The notes under the pieces: generated by a model
What the model was told of the DNA's origin: nothing
The model's input: only the letters and a program-made list of their open reading frames with translations
Databases searched by the model: none
Part shown: positions 35,881-45,264 of the stretch, piece by piece
Layout: every line of letters begins with the position of its first letter
Numbering within the stretch: position 1 is the first letter of the stretch
Position numbers and translations under genes: made by a program
From: Cliona cf. orientalis
Lineage: Eukaryota; Porifera; Demospongiae; Clionaida; Clionaidae
Length of the DNA: 64,000 bases
NCBI GenBank assembly: GCA_963930775.1
Contig: OZ005695.1
Coordinates: forward strand, 4,712,001 to 4,776,000
Direction: 5' to 3'

Positions 35881-36391
35881 GAAATTATTGCTGTTTCTCC
35901 TTTCCTTTGTGTTTCAATTTTCATATTTCCCCCTACTTATCAGATTCTATTATTATGATGTTATTAAAAAAAGCTTGTTGAAACTACTATCGTGGGATAC
36001 GAAAATAATAAGCTTAAATCTCTTAAATTTAAGGGTGTGGGATTGACATAATAATAATATTATTACCGGTATTATGATAACAAGTTTTGATACTATACTG
36101 TCTATTTAAAGCATAAAATCAATTTATAGCTATCGGTGCATTAATATGAATACCAGTATACGTGAGGGGTATGGCCTGTTGACCTCGAGTTTAGATCCTA
36201 GTTGTAACAAATACTGTTATCTGATTGGTCAGGAGCAGGTATCTATTTCTCATATAAACCTGTAAAAAGCTCATATAAACCTGTAAATTTTTCATATAAA
36301 CCTGTAAAAAATTGTTGCCTATGGTTAGGATTGTTGCTAGGCAGCAGTTTATATGTCAAGCCTATGGGCATTGTTGCTAGGATCTAAAGTT

Positions 36392-36526
36392 GTTAGACAC
36401 TGTTTAGTCGGTTCTACGTGATTTAGAAGACCTCAGGGCTCAGTAGAACCCTCGCTTTGCTCGGGATTCTACATAGAGCCCTTCGGTCTTCTAAATCACA
36501 TAGAAACCTCCTAAACAGTGTCTAAC
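36392..36526. mobile_element. 135-bp foldback element
   Basis: GTTAGACACTGTTTAG and CTAAACAGTGTCTAAC are inverted ends; inside, GTGATTTAGAAGACC pairs with GGTCTTCTAAATCAC. The centre carries 'agaaccctcgctttgctcgg', similar to 'agcaccctcgctgtggtcgg' near 41985. Confidence 0.8.
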
Positions 36527-36997
36527 TATTATATATAGTATAGCTGTAGAAGATGTGGGGTACAAAGGACCTATATTATAGCTACTTGCGTTTGCTGTTG
36601 AAGCCTAAACCTAATGTTGAAGTACGAGGTAATTCAGGTGCAGGTCAAGCCCAGGGTACTAGGGTATGTTGTAGAAAGTTAATGAAATCGGATTAAAGAG
36701 GGGTAGGTGCCACCACTGTCTAAAGAACAAGAGATCGCATGCAGTACACCTCTTTTGGGTGCTCTGAATGAAGAGTGAGACTGTAAAACCACCTGTTTTG
36801 CACTGTATCACAACTATTGACATTATAGCTATGTGTATGTTACTGTATACGTATCTAATAGTATACTTGTACTTTGATGTGTACAAATCTTGTATACCAA
36901 TTACAAGTATTACAAGTGAAATAGGCACCTGAGTTTGAAATACCCTTCTGAATTGAAATACCTATCTGACTTTGTGTATGTATACTATTAGCCTGTG

Positions 36998-37149
36998 ATA
37001 GTGAGGTTGTATGTTGAATTTGGATAAATAGCACTCCGAAATAGGCATTTGGTTCATCAAATTGTACTCGCTATCGCTCGTACAATTTTTGAACCAAATA
37101 CCTATTTCAGAGTGCTATTTTACCCAAATTCAACATACAACCTCACTAT
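36998..37149. mobile_element. 152-bp foldback element
   Basis: ATAGTGAGGTTGTATGTTGA pairs with TCAACATACAACCTCACTAT, and the arms continue inward to GAACCAAAT/ATTTGGTTC with a short loop. It borders the left arm of the large inverted repeat. Confidence 0.8.
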
Positions 37150-37365
37150 TACCTATACTAATTATCTGTCTGTATTATACTATGTATGGAATCTATGAAT
37201 GTATTATGTGTGTTATTGAAAATACAATAATATTATTGCAACTGATATTAATGATATTACAGTATACAAGCTGCAACATAATTATACAGATATTTTGTAG
37301 CTTTGGAACAAGATTTAAAATGTCAACTGTTAGCAGAATGTGTTCTCGGTATACGGTATAGTTCT

Positions 37366-38907
37366 CTAAACAATAGGGTCATTATCAATGCGTGCTTGCC
37401 TCTCTCGTAGCACATCACAAACACTGTGTCTGGAACTCTCTTCAAGTGACTCCGTCCATGCTTTAAGGCTCGCATCATTCATTTCATAGTTAAAGACAAG
37501 TTCGTTTAAAAATCGTATCTGCTTTATTTCATTTCCGTGGCGATCGTTCTCCTTAAGCTTGTGTATTTGAATGCTGCTTGAGTGACAGAGAGCACAATAA
37601 ATCAACACTCCTAATTGTCGCCAGTCAAGATCAGCCACTGGCCGTCCTAATCTCCGTTGGTAGAGAAAAGAGGCACTGTACTCGTCAACAAAAACTTTAG
37701 ATACATGATGCACCCGATCCAAGTCTACGAGTCGCACATTACCATCTCTGGTGAAGCATATGTTTGGAAGCCTTACATCTAGATGAGCCCATCCAAGGCC
37801 GTGCAGTCTTTGTAGTACTTGCACGACTTGCTGCACAAGATCACCAAGGCAGCTTGCTGCATCAGCCCTGCTTAGAGGCTGTTCGTCCTGAGCCTCAAAC
37901 ACGAAAAAAGAACACTCCTCTATCATCAGAGGAAAGCCTGTTGGAACTACAACTCCATCAATCGCTCGTGAGCGCGGCAGACTGAAAAGAAATGCAGACA
38001 CTCTATAACTCTCCACCAATCTCGGAATCATTTTATAGAAGAACCTTGGACTTTTCAGAATGATTGAAAATTTGGATTGAATTTGCTCCAGTTCATCAGT
38101 GTTCGTCAGTTGTTCGATGTTTCTGTCATTTACCAGGTGACGGAATCGATCGATGTCTTGATGTGAAAGACGAATAAAGAAATGCTCATCTCGGCTTGGT
38201 GGTGTCATTAGATGATGTAATTGATTCTCAACAACACGCTTGACGGTGTATTCTACATCAGGCTTTCTCAAGATGTCAAACTCGACTTTAAAATGAAAAT
38301 TATCCCACAGAACCTTAACTTGGGTCACACATGCTGAATTACTGATTGTACATCCATCAGTAGTTTCCTTAGGCAACTTTGGAAAAACGAAACCATAGAC
38401 CTCATAAAACTCAGGATAAAAGCAGCGCAACAAACGGAGTTGATCGATCAGGTTGGCAACACTTTTTGCAATGGTATTTTCGTACAGTGATGAATGCACT
38501 TCCAAACAGAACAGGGGAAGGTCGAATTTACTCGTGGATAGTATAACACCATCAGGTTTAACAATTAACGAAGATGTAAGTGGCTGTAAGTGGTTTCTGT
38601 ATGCATCAATGCGTCTGTCTGCAGCGACTCTTACAGACAAGCCAGAAACATTCAACAAATTCACCGTATACTGTACTGCTTGCTTTTCTGATGGGTTTAA
38701 GTTCAAGGATTCGTCAATTGTTGGACCACTGTAATTATTGACAGGAAGTTCACTGAGATTGTATTTCTCTTCTGTAGTAAGACTTTTGAACAATGTAGTG
38801 AAGTCTGTAAAGGTCACGTGGATCAAGGGATTCTGAAACACGTCACTCTTTGGTGTTAGGTCACAAGAAGATCCAAAGCTCTCTGAGTGCGCCCCTTCAT
38901 CTGCCAT
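37366..38907 (-). CDS. PD-(D/E)xK nuclease-like plus protein-kinase-like protein, left arm
   Basis: A single uninterrupted frame encodes 513 residues starting MADEGAHSES. Residues about 110-175 contain KPDG (D119), CLEVH (E136, with His where the nuclease lysine usually lies), then NLIDQLRLLR (Q156), the order expected of a PD-(D/E)xK restriction-nuclease fold. Residues about 320-440 look like a protein-kinase C-lobe: AHLDVRLPN (catalytic D377, N382), LVDLD (DFG-like, D395) and DLDWRQLGVLIY (a DVWSLG-like motif). HRD is HLD, and no clear glycine loop or VAIK lysine is visible. Nuclease-kinase fusions are known in the Crinkler/CR class of eukaryotic effectors; function here is inferred. Upstream of the ATG, TTTCTCCAG suggests a 5' UTR intron. 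Confidence 0.75.
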   Translation of the reverse strand: MADEGAHSESFGSSCDLTPKSDVFQNPLIHVTFTDFTTLFKSLTTEEKYNLSELPVNNYSGPTIDESLNLNPSEKQAVQYTVNLLNVSGLSVRVAADRRIDAYRNHLQPLTSSLIVKPDGVILSTSKFDLPLFCLEVHSSLYENTIAKSVANLIDQLRLLRCFYPEFYEVYGFVFPKLPKETTDGCTISNSACVTQVKVLWDNFHFKVEFDILRKPDVEYTVKRVVENQLHHLMTPPSRDEHFFIRLSHQDIDRFRHLVNDRNIEQLTNTDELEQIQSKFSIILKSPRFFYKMIPRLVESYRVSAFLFSLPRSRAIDGVVVPTGFPLMIEECSFFVFEAQDEQPLSRADAASCLGDLVQQVVQVLQRLHGLGWAHLDVRLPNICFTRDGNVRLVDLDRVHHVSKVFVDEYSASFLYQRRLGRPVADLDWRQLGVLIYCALCHSSSIQIHKLKENDRHGNEIKQIRFLNELVFNYEMNDASLKAWTESLEESSRHSVCDVLRERQARIDNDPIV

Positions 38908-38942
38908 TATCAGTCCTGGAGAAATAAAGGTAAGAACTATAA

Positions 38943-39327
38943 TACCGTATTCGCTCGATCAGACGTCGCTCTCGATTAGTCGCTACTCTCGAATAGTCGC
39001 CGCACCTCCGGAAGTGCTGAACGAAATAGTTGCCGCTCTCGAATAGTAGCCGCGCCACGCCCACTATCCGAGAATACTAGCACGTGGACATGCCTCGCAG
39101 CTCGTTTTTTCAACGTCAGGTACACGATAGAGTCTAAAACAAGTTCTAACCTTCTACCTACATTAGCAAAGGGACCAGAATCTCCTATGATAAGTGGTGT
39201 TAATCGACCGTTTCTCTAAGGATTGCCTCTCTGGCAGCTACTGGTATTAATAAACGCCTCTCTCGAATAAACGCCGCACAAACTCGGGTGATGAAATAAA
39301 TAGTAGCCGCGGCGTCTGAATACGGTA
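38943..39327. mobile_element. TACCGTAT-ended element 5' of the left nuclease-kinase gene
   Basis: TACCGTATTCGCTCGATCAG and GCGTCTGAATACGGTA are inverted ends; inside, 'tctcgaatagtcgccgc' and related phrases repeat. The same element sits in the equivalent place in the right arm (44852-45229), so it was there before the arms were duplicated. It ends about 35 bases upstream of the start codon and may supply promoter sequence. Confidence 0.75.
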
Positions 39328-39520
39328 TGTAGGCACAAATGTAATGTGGTGGGATGGTAATACATGGTGGAGAACACATGCAAAGGTATGAGGACATTGA
39401 ACCAAGAGGTCTGGGTCTAGTACGAGTTGCAGCAGTGACTGGCGTACCACAGGCTACTCATATATGATCAATGCATGTTCAACCTTCACTGGTGTTAACA
39501 AAAGCAACACACCACTTACA

Positions 39521-40459
39521 CAGTCTACACTAAGACCACCGGAAGTCCATATACGTACAATACATTTTAATGTCAACGCGCGGTTTGCATGGCGCTTATG
39601 GGGGTTAATGATATGCATGCCATACACGTGGGGTCAAAAATAGTGCATGTCTATGTACAACTGTATCTTCTAGTGTGAGTTAGCTATCGTTCTATCTAAA
39701 GTACCATTGTAAAGAAGAAGAGCTGAGCTTCACATTGATACCAAGAACAAGACTAAGCGTGCCGAGATGACCGAAGTAGACATGAACCAGTTTTCAGCCG
39801 CGTATGGCTGATGGCATCTTTGAATTCGGGGCAAATCTGTAACACTCACACCAGCACTAGGGGACTTGGTCCACTAGTAGGTAAGTACCAGGGCAGTTAC
39901 TCCGTTGAATCCCGAGTCTTCCAGGGTCACCCAGCCACCACGAGCGCTCTTTGAAAATCTAAAATAATTTATCACTTTAGCCTGTTTTATTTTCTTGACA
40001 GTAGCTAGCTAGACTGTCAACTAAAGAAAATACTGAACTTTAGCTACTAAATTAGCTATGTTATAGCTACCAACTCTTCGTCTTGAGTACTTTCTTCCTG
40101 ACAGTTCAACTCGCTCGTCCATTTCTTGATCTTTTCTGGCTGAATGGAACTTTGAATTCGGGGCAAATCTGTAACACTCATTCCAGAACGAAAAACGAGG
40201 CATCCTCGATGTCTATACCATAGTGGCAGTGTATAGCAGTAGCGTGGAACAGAACCGCTCGAGGCGCTTCGAGAAACGAGCCTTCGAAAATGAGAAAAAT
40301 TCATTCTGTCCTGGGTAGGGCGCGGTACACGGATAGATATACGGACGTATACGAGATTATTGCGTGTACCTGCGTAATACGTACGCGCGCGTGCGTAATC
40401 ATACGCAGGAAAACATCATTTCCGTTTTGCCATTAAACGGTAGGTCTTAGTGTAGACTG
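39521..40459. mobile_element. CAGTCTACACTAAGACC-ended transposon, left arm only
   Basis: The ends CAGTCTACACTAAGACC and GGTCTTAGTGTAGACTG are perfect inverted repeats. TACA flanks both sides (39517-39520, 40460-40463). The right arm has the uninterrupted site (CCCCTGTAAGTGG near 44649). Two direct copies of 'tttgaattcggggcaaatct' lie inside. No transposase was found. Confidence 0.85.
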
Positions 40460-41104
40460 TACAGGGGAAAAAATATAACTAGAGGTACTCCAGGCATCTC
40501 GGAGAAGATAGCAACTAAAGCAACCAACATCATATGCTTGAAAACCAAGACACAGATATGTAGTCTGCTTATTCTAAATAATGCACATCACGCTCTGATC
40601 CGGGAATGTTGAACTTCTCATTAATAGGCAGTGCTGGTGTACAAGTTGAATGCGCTGGTATATCAGCATGAGAAAATTTAATGCTGAGCATGACATGCAA
40701 TGGTCTCAAAATGCAAGTATGTTTACTAGGCACATGGCATAATATTATTATGTGATAGTGGAGCTGAATGGTGGTGCCAATTTCAAAATTTTCCATACAC
40801 AACCCTATCTAATTTAGTATCATATCCCTTTAGACACACACCTGTGGAAATACACCTACCTTCTTTCTACAGTTTTTAATATAGCAAACATACAGTGATG
40901 GTATCGCGTGTAATTTGATTAAACTTCCCACACAAGATTACACAGCAAACACATACAAGCTAGTTTTTCATAAGCCCCCAAATCTTCCATTCTATTATAT
41001 GCCCAGATGGTGCTGATCATACACTATCCATGTGCATGCGTATACACGTAGTTTACAAACTACTCAACTCAACAGCGTAAAACTTCTACAACAACGCTTT
41101 AAAA

Positions 41105-41271
41105 ACGCAGTGTCTAGAGTGCTGGCAAATCTATGTACAAATTTATATTGCCATATGCAGGAGGGGGCGGGGACTAGGGCCACGTAAGAGTATAGCATTT
41201 TATATGGACTTACTGGCACTATAACACTTAAAATTGCAGTGCCGGTACCGGCACTGTAGACACAGCTAGCA
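41105..41271. mobile_element. hAT-like MITE with 8-bp target duplication CTTTAAAA
   Basis: CTTTAAAA occurs at 41097-41104 and 41272-41279. The uninterrupted site appears at about 43549 and, inverted, near 43913. The ends carry imperfect CAGTGTCTAGAGTGC-type inverted repeats. An 8-bp duplication is typical of hAT elements. 167 bp. Confidence 0.75.
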
Positions 41272-41377
41272 CTTTAAAAAATCTACCAAGACGCTAGTAG
41301 TGGTACAGTACTCACAATTTTCGAGAAAACCTGGTGTCACGCTCAGGAGTCTCTAGTTGGTATAGGAGCTGACCGGT

Positions 41378-42352
41378 GTCGGAGTATAGTTGGACCCCGG
41401 GGTCCAAAGCTCCAAGGATATTTGGACCCCCGGTCCATTCGTAACGAGGCATGAATGGACCCCCCTATGGATAGAATGACCCCCCTCTCCAAGCTCGCGC
41501 GCGTGCGAACCTGTGCGTTGCTGTTATAGTCAGGCTGCTTGCTCGTTGCTGTCACACAAAATGGATGGGTATGATGAGCTTTGTACCTATCTAGAAAGTG
41601 GTACATATCCAGAACGGTTATCTAAAGATGGCAATATCATATTAATAGCCAATAATACTTGTCTGGCTTGATGCATTCTGATGCGTGGCATAAAAAATCT
41701 ATCTATCTAGCTATCTATGCTTAGCGGAGGTGCTGGGTTGGATCCAAAGCTGTAATAGCTATCAACCTACTAGCCTCGTACCCAGGCCCTTTGAGGAAGG
41801 CCTGGGTACGAGGCTATCAATTAATTAACCTACACGAAAGAAATTCAATGAGATTAATATGGAGAAAATCAAAGCAAAAGTTGAAATGACTCGCTAGTCT
41901 AAGACTAATAGCTATCACTACAAATAGCTACTGTAATCTGATTGGTCACTCAGAGGTCTCTACAAGTTATGAGGCCCTTAGACTTAGTAGCACCCTCGCT
42001 GTGGTCGGGATGCTAGAGCGCTAGCCTCAGGCCATATATACTACTCCATAGATAGTAGAAAGGGTAAAATAGCCTTTCTACTATCTATGCTCGGGCTTAA
42101 AAAGCGTCAAGACCTTGCACTCAGTCTCTATTAAAGTATTATTTAATAGATTGGGAAGGAGATCAAGGCCCATGAGGCCAGGGGTAGTATGCAAACTTCG
42201 ATTCGAAGGGGGGTCCATTCTTCCAGGGAGGGTCCATGGAACCTTAGGATGATTGGACCGAGGGGGTCCAATCATCCTAGTACTATTGGACCCGGGGTCC
42301 CGTAGCGGGGGGGGGGGGGGGGGGGGGGGGGGGGGTCCAATCATACTGCGAC
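41378..42352. mobile_element. GTCGGAGTAT-ended transposon with a long G run
   Basis: GTCGGAGTATAGTTGGACC and GGTCCAATCATACTGCGAC are inverted ends, flanked by ACCGGT (41372-41377, 42353-42358). The uninterrupted site is near 43650 and 43833. The interior has several 'ggacccc(c)gg' phrases, a hairpin (41772-41815), a palindrome around 42050-42090 and about 30 consecutive Gs at 42306-42335. Open frames inside come from these repeats. Confidence 0.8.
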
Positions 42353-42493
42353 ACCGGTAGACAAAAGATCCGTACTGACATGTACACTGGACTAGGGACG
42401 TGGACCGAAATCTGGACGAGTCACTCTTTAATACTTATGAACCGAACGGGTGTACTGTGTTTCATCATAGATCACATAGACTACGTTACGTAA

Positions 42494-43391
42494 TGCACCT
42501 ATCAGTGTCATGCCCCACCTACCCCAAGTCGGGCTAGGGTGGGGGCATATAGGGGTTTTGCATGAATTAACTAGAGCTCTGTAGAGCACATACCCCGCGC
42601 GCACATTGCGCAATCTATAGATTCACTTTCGGTGCATGGCTATGATTTGTGAACTTGAGAGAAATAGCTACTATAGAAATGCTGCTTAGTTGCTCTGGTG
42701 ACACTTAAAACAGCACTCTTTGCACCCAGACTAGGAAGACATGAATTTGTACTTATATTTTGTTGTAATAATAGTATAGCTATCTTACATAGGGGCTTTA
42801 GATTTCAATCATTGTAGACATCACGAGCATTATTTAGAACTTCGACGATCTTTACCAGTCATACGCTTGTTAGTTGTGCGCATGAGCAGAAAGCACAATG
42901 GCCATGCATCATTCATTGATGGGCACTATCGATAGGCGTGGCTACGGTGGCCAACAAAAAGGCACTATTTGTGACGCTTATGGACCGTACCCTCGATTTG
43001 ACGCGCGCTGAAGCCATTTTTTCGCCGTATTCGATTGATTCATTGAGCTTACAAGTCGCTTAGACGCCTACATCTCGAGATATGGCAATTTTTGTGCTAA
43101 CAACAACAACGACGACACAACCGATTACTTTACCCCTTGCGCATGCGCGCGGGGTAATTAGCAAAGTACTTACCCTAGGGGCAACTCTTAGATTCAAAGT
43201 CCCCTATTGTAGATAGGGGATCAGTAGGGGCCTTTGTATAATGATGCTCATATGCGCAGAAGTTACAGGCACAGTACCAAAAGACATGGTACAAATCCCC
43301 AACCCTCGGGACAAATCTTGATACAAACCCCCTACAAAATCCCCTACCTGGCCCGACTTGGGGTAGGTGGGGCATAACAATGATAGGCGCA
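42494..43391. mobile_element. TGCACCTATCA-ended element split by a TTAA-family insertion
   Basis: GCACCTATCAGTGTCATGCC and GGCATAACAATGATAGGCGC are inverted ends, followed inward by matching CCCCACCTACCCCAAG arms. The related element at 46942-47283 is shorter and uninterrupted. A reversed TTAA-family copy (42571-43155) lies inside. Confidence 0.65.
42571..43155 (-). mobile_element. TTAA-family element, reversed, nested
   Basis: It starts CTAGAGCTCTGTAGAGCACA after TTAA (42567-42570) and ends CTTGCGCATGCGCGCGGGG. The right flank reads TAATTA rather than exact TTAA, so one base may have changed since insertion. It includes a 'ttcgacgatctttaccag' phrase related to family D. Confidence 0.65.
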
Positions 43392-44405
43392 TATTAAACA
43401 CATACAAGTCTTGCTACACTTGACCCTTCTAGTTTTTTTATAAAGCCCCAAATCTTCCATCATGCCCAGATGGTGCTGATCATACACTATCCATGTGCAC
43501 GTGTATACACGTAGTTTACAAACTACTCAACAGCGTAAAACTTCTACAACAACGCTTTAAAAAATCTACCAAGACGCTAGTAGTGGTACAGTACTCACAA
43601 TTTTCGAGAAAACCGTCCCGCTCAGGAGTCTCTAGTTGGTATAGGAGCTGACCGGTATAGACAAAAGATCCGTACTGACACGTACACTGCACAGACGGGT
43701 GGACTAGGGACGTGGACTGAGACTCACTTTTTAATACTTAATTTTTGTAACCGACGGGTTAAGGTTGACCTTTAACCTCCCAACTGCGCCCAAAATCAAA
43801 AATCGCCGGATCTTTTGTCCTAGGCTATACCGGTCAGCTCCTAGAGACTCCTGAGCGGGACGGTTTTCTCGAAAATTGTGAGTACTGTACCACTACTAGC
43901 GTCTTGGTAGATTTTTTAAAGCGTTGTTGTAGACATTTTACGCTGTTGAGTAGTTTGTAAACTACATGTACGTGTATACGCGTGCACATGGATAGTGTAT
44001 GATCAGCACCATCTGGGCATCATGGAAGATTTGGGGCTTTATAAAAAAACTAGAAGGGTCAAGTGTAGCAAGACTTGGCTGTGTAATCTTGTGTGGGAAG
44101 TTTAATCCTGGCAAATTACACACAATACTATCACTGTATGTTTGCTATATTAAAAACTGTAGAAAGAAAGTGTGTGTCTGAAGGGATATGATGCTAAATT
44201 GACACATCATGTATCATCAGTATAGTTGCATTGACGTTATCAAAAATTCAAAGTTTTTGTATATTCCCGTAAATTTTCCATGTGCTGTAGCCTGCTGGTG
44301 TACTGTGTATGGAAAATTTTGAAACGGCACCACCATTCAGCTCCACTATCACATAATAATATTATGCCATGTGCCTAGTATAGCGACATTAAACATACTT
44401 GCATT

Positions 44406-44591
44406 TTGAGACCATTGCATGTCATATTCAGCATGAAGTTTTCTCGTGCTGATTTACCAGCGCATTCAACTTGTACACCAGCACTGCCTATTAATGAAAA
44501 GTTCAACATTCTCGGGTCAGAGCGTGATGTGCATTATTTAGAATATGCAGACTACATATCTGTGTCTTGGTTTTCAAGCATGCGATGTTGA
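44406..44591 (+). other. Peptide-like frame conserved between the inverted arms
   Basis: A 61-codon frame here and a 77-codon frame in the left arm (40802-40569, minus) share about 40 residues, including AHSTCTPALPINEKFN and GSERDVHYLE. The base differences are partly silent and partly not, and one arm stops earlier by a single base. It lies in the 5' region of the nuclease-kinase gene. It may be an untranslated exon or a short coding exon; shared descent alone could explain the similarity. Confidence 0.2.
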
Positions 44592-44851
44592 TTGCTTTAG
44601 TTGCTATCTTCTCCGAGATGCCTGGAGTACCTCTAATCATATTTTTTCCCCTGTAAGTGGTGTGTTGCTTTTGTTAATACCAGTGAAGGTTGAACATGCA
44701 TTGATCATATGAGTAGCCTGTGGTACACCAGTCACTGCTGCAACTTGTACTAGACCCAGACCTCTTCAAGTTGGTTCACTGTCCTCATACCTTTGCATGT
44801 GTTCTCCACCATAATATATTACCATCTCACCACATTATATTTGTGCCTACA

Positions 44852-45229
44852 TACCGCATTCGCTCGATCAGACGCCACGGCTACTATTTATTTCATCAAT
44901 CGAGTTTGTGCGGCGTTTAATTCGAGAGAGGCGTGTATTAATACCATTAGTTGCCAGAGAGGCAATCCTTAGAGAAACGGTCGATTAACACCACTTATCA
45001 TAAGGAGATTCTGGCCCCTTTGCTAATGTAGGTAGAAGGTTAGAACTTGTTTTAGACTCTATCGTGTACCTGACATTGAAAAAACGAGCCACGAGGCATG
45101 TCCACGTGCTAGTATTCTCGGATAGTGGGTGTGGCACGGCAACTATTTCGTTCAGCACTTCCGGAGGTGCGGCGACTATTCGAGAGTAGTGACTAATCGA
45201 GAGCGACGTCTGATCGAGCGAATACGGTA
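44852..45229. mobile_element. TACCGTAT-ended element 5' of the right nuclease-kinase gene
   Basis: This is the inverted counterpart of 38943-39327, with ends TACCGCATTCGCTCGATC and GATCGAGCGAATACGGTA. It stops about 35 bases before the start codon and just before TTATTTCTCCAG. Confidence 0.75.
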
Positions 45230-45264
45230 TTATAGTTCTTATCTTTATTTCTCCAGGACTGATA

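Larger units (their letters stand above)
35881..37187. other. 3' flank of the large gene with short repeats
   Basis: AT-rich DNA with an ATTAAA hexamer near 35963 that could end the large gene's transcript. At about 36250-36310 the phrase 'catataaacctgtaaa' occurs three times. Two foldback elements follow (36392-36526, 36998-37149). No gene was recognised. Confidence 0.6.

Noticed and set aside
41343-42344. Frames inside the GTCGG-ended element
   Set aside because: They follow repeated GGACCCC phrases and the G run and show no protein domain.
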